12,602 bases of DNA, from assembly GCA_948665105.1 (NCBI GenBank), contig CAPNGW010000037.1, positions 1-12,602 of the forward strand, read 5' to 3'. The position numbers and the translations under genes are program-made. The notes under the pieces are model-generated. The model did no database searches. It was not told the origin of the DNA and worked only from the letters and a program-made list of their open reading frames with translations. Source of the stretch: an uncultured Lachnospiraceae bacterium. Its GTDB lineage: Bacteria > Bacillota > Clostridia > Lachnospirales > Lachnospiraceae. Of this stretch, positions 7,113 to 12,602 are shown in pieces. The stretch's first letter is position 1, and the number at the start of each line of letters is the position of its first letter.

Positions 7113-8483
7113 TTATTCACTGTAATACTGCTCGTTAAACTCATCCTGTGATTTCTGAAGGAGAGCATTCAAATCCTCGTTTTCGGGGTCAAGGCAATAG
7201 GTAGCGCCTGCGATTGCCAGCTTCTCCTGTGCTTCCTGATAGTATAACCATGGATCCATGCTTCTGCCATGTGCCAGGTTCTCAAAGAACAGGGGGCTTA
7301 AATCATCAGAGAATGCAGGGTCATCTGCCGCTGCCTTCACGATGGGCAGTCCGCCCTCAACCAGAGAGTGTGCAACCTGGATATCAGTCTGGCTGAACCA
7401 TTTAATGAACTCCCATGCCAGCTCCGGCTGCTCTGCGTTTCTGGGAATACCCCATGCCCATCCGTTGGAGAAGTGGGGATGAGAACCGCCCTCGGTTTTG
7501 GCAGGATAGGGAACAAATCCAAAGTTGCCTGCGTTGTCAGAAGCCTCCAGACGGCTCTTGATATAGGAGCCATCCAGAATCATTGCGATGTTGCCGGCTG
7601 CAAACTGCTGGGTTACATCTGTGGAATAATCCGTGGTACTCATACAAATTTCCGGTGTAATCTTGTGAACGTTATAGCAGTCAGACATGAACTGAATGGC
7701 ATCTGCCACTTGCTGGTTGGCCCATGCAGCGCTTCCGTCCTGAGGATTGGATAATGCTCCGTCGCCTGCCCATGTCATGGGTCCTATGGTCAGCTCAACA
7801 GCTGCATAGTGAGAGCCGCCCCAGAAACCGAATCCGTAAACGTTCTCGTTCTCTTCCATAACCTTCTTACCCACCTGGACAACATCGTCCCAGGTATCGG
7901 GAGCTTCCTCATCTGACACATAATTTTTGTTGTACCAAATCCCTCTGGTGTGTGCGGAGGAAAGCATGCAATACACTTGTCCGTCACCGGAGTAGGTTCC
8001 TGCATTCCATACAGCTTCCACAAAGTCGTCTCTGTTCATGTCTTTATCAATGTACTCATCCAGAGAAGCAAGTGCACCTGCATTCACCAGAGAAGCCAGC
8101 TTCTGAGAACTGATCAGCGCGATGTCGGGCGCGTTTCCTCCCTGATTGGCAATAACCAGTTCCGCTTCGGATTGATCCCAGGGTACGATTTCATATTCGA
8201 TTTCAATACCGGTATCCTCTGTAAATCTCTCATAAACTTCATGGATTTTCGCCTGAGCAGGGTCTTCACTTGAGGGGTCCACATAGGTCATCATTCTCAA
8301 GGTCTTTCCTGCGGAATCGGAGCTGCCGCCTTCCTCTGAAGGCTTATCTGCGTCTGTATCCTCTGTCTGTCCTCCGTTACCTTCTGCCGGAGGCTTTTTG
8401 TCTCCCCCATTACCGCATCCGGCCAACAGGCTGATGGACATGGCTGCTACCATGAATAACGAAAGAATTCTTTTCCTTTTCAT
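7113..8483 (-). CDS. Extracellular sugar-binding lipoprotein of CUT1 ABC transporter (family 1)
   Basis: Solute-binding protein of 456 residues, anchored to the outer face of the membrane. The N-terminus MKRKRILSLFMVAAMSISLLAGC is a lipoprotein signal peptide with lipobox LAGC, so the mature protein starts at C23. A low-complexity, Gly/Asp/Glu-rich linker follows (about 24-60), then the periplasmic-binding fold from KTLRMMTYVDP onward. Typical family-1 elements are VYERFTEDTGIEIEYEIVPWDQ, NAPDIALISSQKLASLVNAGALASLDEYID, a central FAAGNIAMILDGSY, and NGWAWGIPRNAEQPELAWEFIKWFS near the C-terminus. It is the first gene of the minus-strand operon. AAGGAGAG precedes the ATG and a candidate promoter lies about 50-80 bases upstream. 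Neighbouring alpha-mannosidases suggest a mannose-containing oligosaccharide as ligand, but this cannot be read from the protein itself. Confidence 0.96.
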   Translation of the reverse strand: MKRKRILSLFMVAAMSISLLAGCGNGGDKKPPAEGNGGQTEDTDADKPSEEGGSSDSAGKTLRMMTYVDPSSEDPAQAKIHEVYERFTEDTGIEIEYEIVPWDQSEAELVIANQGGNAPDIALISSQKLASLVNAGALASLDEYIDKDMNRDDFVEAVWNAGTYSGDGQVYCMLSSAHTRGIWYNKNYVSDEEAPDTWDDVVQVGKKVMEENENVYGFGFWGGSHYAAVELTIGPMTWAGDGALSNPQDGSAAWANQQVADAIQFMSDCYNVHKITPEICMSTTDYSTDVTQQFAAGNIAMILDGSYIKSRLEASDNAGNFGFVPYPAKTEGGSHPHFSNGWAWGIPRNAEQPELAWEFIKWFSQTDIQVAHSLVEGGLPIVKAAADDPAFSDDLSPLFFENLAHGRSMDPWLYYQEAQEKLAIAGATYCLDPENEDLNALLQKSQDEFNEQYYSE

Positions 8484-8538
8484 AATGCACTCTCCTTTTC
8501 TTATCAGTTGTTGTTTGCAAGTTACTTACTGTTCTTAT

Positions 8539-8567
8539 AGTATACAAAATAAATCCCTTTTATTAAA
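8539..8567 (-). promoter_or_regulatory. Candidate promoter of the transporter/mannosidase operon
   Basis: On the minus strand, TATACT (8544-8539) is a good -10 element. With a 17-base spacer the -35 position reads TTTAAT (8567-8562), which matches the consensus poorly. A start near 8532 would give a leader of about 50 bases. A good -10 with a poor -35 fits a promoter needing an activator, here probably the AraC-type regulator encoded on the other side. No convincing CcpA cre box was seen. Confidence 0.5.
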
Positions 8568-8616
8568 TAAATAAGCACGCGATTTTATTTCAAAAATTAA
8601 TAGTAATTTTTGCATT

Positions 8617-8673
8617 ATTTGTAAAAATCAACACTCCTTTTTCCCTCATTTATAAAAATCAACACTCCTTTTT
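8617..8673. repeat. Two 26-base direct repeats, 31-base period: candidate regulator operator
   Basis: Copies at 8617-8642 and 8648-8673 share 25 of 26 bases. The core TAAAAATCAACACTCC is identical, and the only difference is G versus A just before it. The 31-base offset is close to three helical turns, so both copies face the same side of the DNA. They lie between the divergent binding-protein and kinase genes. AraC-type response regulators commonly bind paired direct repeats, so this is the best candidate operator in the window. The nearer copy is about 85 bases from the presumed leftward transcription start, and the other about 64 bases from the rightward one, so either or both promoters could be controlled. 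The rest of the intergenic stretch is AT-rich without further features. Confidence 0.7.
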
Positions 8674-8701
8674 TCTTTTTGTTATCCATACTCTTTTTCC
8701 C

Positions 8702-8730
8702 TTGTCTCTGATTTTTGCCTGTGCTATAAT
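8702..8730 (+). promoter_or_regulatory. Sigma-A promoter of the two-component system
   Basis: TTGTCT (8702-8707), a 17-base spacer and TATAAT (8725-8730) with a TG one base before it (extended -10). Transcription would start near 8737, about 45 bases before the kinase gene. It is much closer to consensus than the divergent promoter, which fits a basal level of sensor and regulator. Confidence 0.75.
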
Positions 8731-8782
8731 AAGAAAACCCTTGGCATAAGTACTCCACCCTAAGAGGAGACGGTTAAAATTG

Positions 8783-10543
8783 ATGAAGCAGCGCACTCAC
8801 TCTCTACAGACTATATTATTCCGCTATTTTGCAAGCATCATTGTTTTGGTTTTACTGATATTAACCGTGTCCATCTCTGCCAATTTCTCCCGCGCCACCC
8901 GCACCTCTTCCTATGATAAATATCAGAATATCCTGAAGCAGTCGAATCTGCAGCTGTCCAGCGCCTTCTGGTCCTTTGCCACAGAGGCCGCCGCTCTGGA
9001 TTATAATCCGGAGCTAATCTCCTCCGTGAACCTGGCCCTGCACAGCTCAAACGCCGGCATCCGGCTGCAAAACAGATACAATATTCAAAAGCTGTTGGTA
9101 TCCGCTTCCAGCTATTCCAGTTATATCAAAAATATATATATTTATAAAGAAGACACTGTTTTCTTTATGAATGACAGCATCATTCCTTCCTTTTCCACGC
9201 ATCTTAAGGAGATGCCATGGCTTACCCAGCTATTGAACCAGGAGACTGACCGGGTAATCATTCCCTACGGACAGAAGTATTTTATCTACGCGCGTCCCTT
9301 TCAGCGCACACTTCATGAGCCTTCCCCCGGAGCCATAATCTTCTTTTTTGACTCTAAATTTTTACAAAGCTGTCTGGAAAATGTGGAGGACGATGCAGAG
9401 ACTTTACTCTGTGTCTTTGATGAGGATAATACTCTTTTGTATGTGCATAATGAAGAATACCGGAGGTTTCTGTCAAACCAGATGGAAAAATTAAGCAGCT
9501 CCCCCTCCGGCCAGGAAATCCTGTTGGATGGGACATCCTATTTCTGCACCAAAGAAATAAATGAATTTTCCGGCTGGACCCTTGTCTCCCTGGTTCCAAC
9601 CAGCATTATTTTAAAGGGGCTGATGCCCTTCTATCTCCAGATACTGCCTCTGGTTTTATTGATTCTGGGGCTCAGCATATATCTGGCCTTTATTTTAAGC
9701 CGCCGTATCAGTCAGCCCATTGAGCCTTTGCTGAAATCCATGGAGCAATCCTCCTCCGGCGATTTTACTTTCCAGCCCTATCAGACCAAAATCCAGGAGA
9801 TTAACACTTTGATTACCGGCTACGATGAGATGCTGCATCGGATTTCCACGTTGATACACCACATACAGAAGATTGAGAAGGACAGGCGCAGGACAGAGAT
9901 GGAGGTGTTGCAGGCCCAGATCAGTCCTCATTTCATCTACAATACCTTAAATTCCATACGGTGGCTGGCTTTGATGCAGAATTCCCCCAAGATTGCGGAG
10001 ATTATTTTCTCCTTCTCCTCCCTTCTTGAGCTTGCCAGCAGTCATCCCTCGGAGCTTATTACCGTGGAAGAGGAGCTCCAGATAAGCTCCCATTATCTGG
10101 ATATTATGAACTTCAGGTACAACGGAATGATACAAATTACCTGGGATGTGGAGCCCACGGTGCGGCAGTACAAAACCTTAAAGCTGGTGATTCAGCCCAT
10201 TGTGGAAAACTGCTTCTGCCATGGCTTCTCCTCCGCCGCTGACAGGGGTGTAATCACCATCAGCTGCCGCCGGGAGGAAAACATTTTAATTTTTAACATC
10301 CTGGATAATGGGGCCGGATTTTCCTGGGATTCCAGGGAGCTCCCTCCCTCCTCTGCCACGGAGGGGCATCACAATATTGGCCTTGCCAACGTACGGAACC
10401 GGATTCAGCTCTGGTTCGGAGAAAACTATGGACTGACCATCACTTCCGCTCCCGGAAAGGGAACCAATGTCCTGCTGACACAACCAATTCTTGCCGAAGA
10501 AACGGAGGAGTTATATGATACCGATTATGATCGTAGAGGATGA
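8783..10543 (+). CDS. Sensor histidine kinase, YesM/LytS-like (His_kinase PF06580)
   Basis: Membrane sensor kinase of 586 residues. Layout: short cytoplasmic start; TM1 about 15-35; an extracytoplasmic sensing region of some 245 residues (about 36-280), probably Cache-like; TM2 about 280-305; HAMP linker about 306-357; the phosphoacceptor region with QAQISPHFIYNTLNSIRW, where H383 is the presumed phosphorylated histidine; and an ATP-binding domain with N box PIVENCFCHG (N476), DNGAGF (508-513) and GLANVRNR (533-540). This is the kinase type paired with AraC-type regulators in sugar loci of Firmicutes. AGGAG lies 13 bases before the ATG; an in-frame TTG directly before the ATG, 10 bases from AGGAG, is an alternative start. 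The gene overlaps the regulator gene by 29 bases. It diverges from the sugar-transport operon, so it probably senses the transported mannoside or its loaded binding protein. Confidence 0.96.
   Translation: MKQRTHSLQTILFRYFASIIVLVLLILTVSISANFSRATRTSSYDKYQNILKQSNLQLSSAFWSFATEAAALDYNPELISSVNLALHSSNAGIRLQNRYNIQKLLVSASSYSSYIKNIYIYKEDTVFFMNDSIIPSFSTHLKEMPWLTQLLNQETDRVIIPYGQKYFIYARPFQRTLHEPSPGAIIFFFDSKFLQSCLENVEDDAETLLCVFDEDNTLLYVHNEEYRRFLSNQMEKLSSSPSGQEILLDGTSYFCTKEINEFSGWTLVSLVPTSIILKGLMPFYLQILPLVLLILGLSIYLAFILSRRISQPIEPLLKSMEQSSSGDFTFQPYQTKIQEINTLITGYDEMLHRISTLIHHIQKIEKDRRRTEMEVLQAQISPHFIYNTLNSIRWLALMQNSPKIAEIIFSFSSLLELASSHPSELITVEEELQISSHYLDIMNFRYNGMIQITWDVEPTVRQYKTLKLVIQPIVENCFCHGFSSAADRGVITISCRREENILIFNILDNGAGFSWDSRELPPSSATEGHHNIGLANVRNRIQLWFGENYGLTITSAPGKGTNVLLTQPILAEETEELYDTDYDRRG
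10504..10508 (+). promoter_or_regulatory. Ribosome binding site of the response regulator
   Basis: GGAGG inside the end of the kinase gene, 6 bases before the ATG at 10515. It sets the start there and not at the TTG at 10491, the first possible start of the open frame, and places the regulator under translational coupling with the kinase. Confidence 0.75.
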
Positions 10544-11996
10544 ATTTCTGGTACGCCTGGGACTGAAATCCATGATTGACTGGAATTCCTACGGCTTTAC
10601 CATTGTGGCGGACGCTTCTAATGGCCAGGAGGGGTTTGAGCTTTACGAAAAGCACCGACCCTATCTCATCATCACCGACATCCGCATGGCGCCTGTCAGC
10701 GGTCTTGAAATGATGAAAAAAATCCGGGCCATAGACCCGGACGTGAAATTTATTATTATTTCCGCTTATAACGACTTTGACTATGCACAGCAGGCCATCT
10801 CCTGCGGCGTGGAATTGTATCTGTGCAAATCCACCTTTAAAAATGAAGACCTGGTTTCGGTACTGCCCAGGCTGGCCGCCTCCTATAACAAGAAGAATCC
10901 CCAATCGGACACTGCCCTCAAGCCTTCCCTGCAATCCTTTGATGCCGTATTTCCCGACCTCTCTGCCACTGACAAGATCCTTACGGTGCTGGCCGAAAAT
11001 GGCCTGGGTACAGGCACTCATCTCTGGCTGGCCGGGCGGTGCGACACCAGTGAGCACCCTGCCTCCAATCTGTCCCTGCAATGTACCATCCTGGAAAATC
11101 TTCTCAACCACAAGGGCATTCCCTGCCAGTTCTTTGTGCGCAAGGACGCTCTGATATGCCTTGTAAAAATCGGGGACCGGGAAATGCTTGCACAAATTGC
11201 CGGGGAAGCCCATAATACACTGTTGAATTATACCTTAAGCCCTTGCTATTATGGCATTTCCACGCCCTTTGAGGACATACTGAAGCTGTCCCGGGCCCTC
11301 TCTGAGGCGTCCTGCGCCTGCAATGAATTCTTGTTTGACAAGGACACCGTCTGCCACTTGTTTTCCCCGGAGAACACCACCCTGAACTTTGGTTCTCTGA
11401 AGCTGGATACCGCCATTGAGGAATTGATGTCCACCGTATTCTCCGGCCGACAGGAGGAAACCTTGTATACACTCCAGAGGATTGTATTTTCCTGCCAAAA
11501 TTACCGTTCCCTGGAATACGCCCTTCTCTCTGTGATTTCCTCTTTTATTGAGTATGACAGCAGCAACACTCTCATGCCTCTTTTGGAGCGGGCGCTGAAA
11601 AAGAATGATTTAACCCACATCATTTTGTTTCTCAAGGACTGGATTCTGACAATTCCCTTTCTCTCCATGCCTGTGGAGGATACGGCCAGCAAATACGTGG
11701 ACACCGTTATCAGCTATATTAAAGAGCATTTGGAGGAACGGCTGAGCATTCAGTCCCTTTCCTCCATGGTTCACCTGTCACCCAATTACTTGGGAAAAAT
11801 CTTTTTCCAGAAAACCGGAACCTTTGTCCATCAGTACATCACAAATTGCCGGATGAACAAAGCCTGTGATTTACTCCGTCAGACCAATTTACCCATCAAC
11901 GCCATCGGTGAGATGGTAGGAATTGCAAATCCTCATTATTTCTCCAAGCTGTTTCGGGATACCATGGGCATGTCCCCCAGCAAATACCGGGGATAA
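10515..11996 (+). CDS. Response regulator, receiver plus AraC-type DNA-binding domain (YesN-like)
   Basis: DNA-binding response regulator of 493 residues. The N-terminal receiver domain (about 1-120) has the acidic pair E8-D9, phosphoacceptor D55 in ITDIRMAP, S83 in IISAYNDFDYA and K105 in LCKS, where a proline is more usual after the lysine. A middle region of some 280 residues has no recognised motif, as is common in YesN-like proteins. The C-terminal AraC-type domain (about 400-493) has two helix-turn-helix units: LSIQSLSSMVHLSPNYLGKIF, then INAIGEMVGIANPHYFSKLF, ending in GMSPSKYRG. The ATG is chosen for the GGAGG six bases upstream; the first 29 bases overlap the kinase gene. It is expected to activate the divergent transporter/mannosidase operon, probably through the direct repeats at 8617-8673; that link is inference. 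Confidence 0.96.
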   Translation: MIPIMIVEDEFLVRLGLKSMIDWNSYGFTIVADASNGQEGFELYEKHRPYLIITDIRMAPVSGLEMMKKIRAIDPDVKFIIISAYNDFDYAQQAISCGVELYLCKSTFKNEDLVSVLPRLAASYNKKNPQSDTALKPSLQSFDAVFPDLSATDKILTVLAENGLGTGTHLWLAGRCDTSEHPASNLSLQCTILENLLNHKGIPCQFFVRKDALICLVKIGDREMLAQIAGEAHNTLLNYTLSPCYYGISTPFEDILKLSRALSEASCACNEFLFDKDTVCHLFSPENTTLNFGSLKLDTAIEELMSTVFSGRQEETLYTLQRIVFSCQNYRSLEYALLSVISSFIEYDSSNTLMPLLERALKKNDLTHIILFLKDWILTIPFLSMPVEDTASKYVDTVISYIKEHLEERLSIQSLSSMVHLSPNYLGKIFFQKTGTFVHQYITNCRMNKACDLLRQTNLPINAIGEMVGIANPHYFSKLFRDTMGMSPSKYRG

Positions 11997-12031
11997 GCCT
12001 ATATAAAAGGATGACTGGGTATTTTGCGGCT

Positions 12032-12475
12032 TTACTCTTTTCCCGTCACCACCGCCACGGAGGCATCGCCCTTCTTCGCCTGCTCGATTACCGTCACAAT
12101 CAGCTTTCTGAAATTATCGCCGGAGGTGGTGGCGCCGGATACAGTCTCCACCTCCGTCTCCTTCTGCCCTTCCATCAGCTGCTGTACATATTCTCTGGTA
12201 TACCGGTTGGGATATGTCCCCGCTACGGAGTTCATATTGTTCATATATTCATTGTCCCAGGCCTTGATAAAGCCATTGGGGTCCTTTGCATTGAACTCCG
12301 CCGATATAATCTTGTCATTCTTCACATAAATGCACACATATTCCTTCCATCCATGAGAAAAATCCGACATTTCCGCCGTATAATATCCGTCCTTCATCTG
12401 GTTCTTCCCACCGCAGCCTATACAAGCTGTCAGCAGGATTGTCACAATCCCTGAAATAAACAGCTTACGCCTCAT
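12032..12475 (-). CDS. Small FMN-binding-domain lipoprotein
   Basis: A 147-residue lipoprotein. MRRKLFISGIVTILLTAC is a lipoprotein signal with lipobox LTAC, giving C18 as the probable anchored residue. The mature part starts DGYYTAEMSDF and ends in a segment with ETVSGATTSGDNFRKLIVTVIEQA (about residues 109-132). The SGAT-T/S motif is the signature of FMN-binding domains (PF04205, as in RnfG and NqrC), where the threonine receives a phosphoester-linked FMN from the ApbE transferase. Covalent flavinylation is therefore likely but not proven, and the protein would act outside the membrane, perhaps in electron transfer. GGAGG lies 8 bases before the ATG. It begins 20 bases after the preceding, probable chemotaxis receptor gene, so the two are likely cotranscribed. 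It runs convergent to the response regulator with a 35-base gap in which no clear terminator hairpin was found. A link to mannoside use is not supported. Confidence 0.82.
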   Translation of the reverse strand: MRRKLFISGIVTILLTACIGCGGKNQMKDGYYTAEMSDFSHGWKEYVCIYVKNDKIISAEFNAKDPNGFIKAWDNEYMNNMNSVAGTYPNRYTREYVQQLMEGQKETEVETVSGATTSGDNFRKLIVTVIEQAKKGDASVAVVTGKE

Positions 12476-12495
12476 CTGTATAACCTCCGTTTTGT

Positions 12496-12602
12496 CTATC
12501 TGAGCTTCACCGACATCACGACTTTTTTCAGCTCTTCTGCCTGCTGCAAGGTTCTGGCAGCCGTCTCATCCGCCTTGCCCGCCAGCTCCCGGTTGGCATT
12601 GG
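12496..12602 (-). CDS. Probable methyl-accepting chemotaxis protein, C-terminal 34 residues (runs off right edge)
   Basis: An open frame enters from the right edge and ends in TAG after 34 visible codons. The peptide starts NANRELAGKADETAARTLQQ and ends AEELKKVVMSVKLR. A heptad-like, Ala/Glu/Gln-rich helix ending in QQAEELKKVV and a short basic tail is typical of the C-terminus of methyl-accepting chemotaxis receptors, which form a cytoplasmic coiled coil contacting CheA/CheW. The signalling hairpin tip and the sensory part lie outside the window, so the assignment rests on this tail only. Another coiled-coil protein is possible. The FMN-domain lipoprotein gene follows after 20 bases with its own RBS. 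Confidence 0.6.
   Translation of the reverse strand, partial: NANRELAGKADETAARTLQQAEELKKVVMSVKLR

Noticed and set aside
8617..8673. Direct repeats as a CRISPR remnant
   Set aside because: Only two copies separated by 5 bases, no spacer-sized unique sequence and no cas genes.
10440..11213. 257-codon minus-strand open frame across the kinase/regulator junction
   Set aside because: Antisense to two well-supported genes with conserved motifs; no domain character of its own.
11997..12031. Bidirectional terminator between the regulator and the FMN lipoprotein gene
   Set aside because: Only a 4-base AGCC/GGCT pairing with a long loop was found and no clear U-run; not supportable.

Overview
The window looks like chromosomal DNA of an anaerobic clostridial Firmicute, most likely Lachnospiraceae. 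The signs are moderate GC, strong AGGAGG-type ribosome binding sites, a YesM/YesN-type two-component system, a CUT1 sugar ABC transporter without its own ATPase, and lipoprotein-anchored binding proteins. The species call is inference only.

Positions 1-8483 (minus strand, read right to left) form one tightly packed operon. It encodes a sugar-binding lipoprotein (7113-8483), two permeases (6096-6977 and 5257-6096, overlapping by one base), a large GH38 alpha-mannosidase (2146-5244), a uroporphyrinogen-decarboxylase-fold protein that is not HemE (1006-2103), and a second, divergent GH38 alpha-mannosidase that leaves the window at its left edge (1-974, N-terminal part only). Gaps are mostly under 45 bases. 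The exception is the 135 bases between the binding protein and the first permease, which hold a strong RNA hairpin.

Positions 8484-8782 are an AT-rich divergent control region. It holds a near-perfect 26-base direct repeat with a 31-base period, a good sigma-A promoter facing right, and a -10 element with a poor -35 facing left. To its right lie a sensor histidine kinase (8783-10543) and an AraC-type response regulator (10515-11996), overlapping by 29 bases.

The likely logic is this. The kinase senses an extracellular mannoside, directly or through the binding protein. The regulator switches on the transporter operon. Intact manno-oligosaccharides are imported and trimmed in the cytoplasm by the two mannosidases, neither of which has a signal peptide. 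The role of the URO-D-fold protein, related to the corrinoid methyltransferases MtaA/CmuA, is the main open question.

Positions 12032-12602 (minus strand) belong to a different unit, convergent with the regulator: the last 34 codons of what looks like a chemotaxis receptor, followed by a small lipoprotein with an FMN-binding domain.
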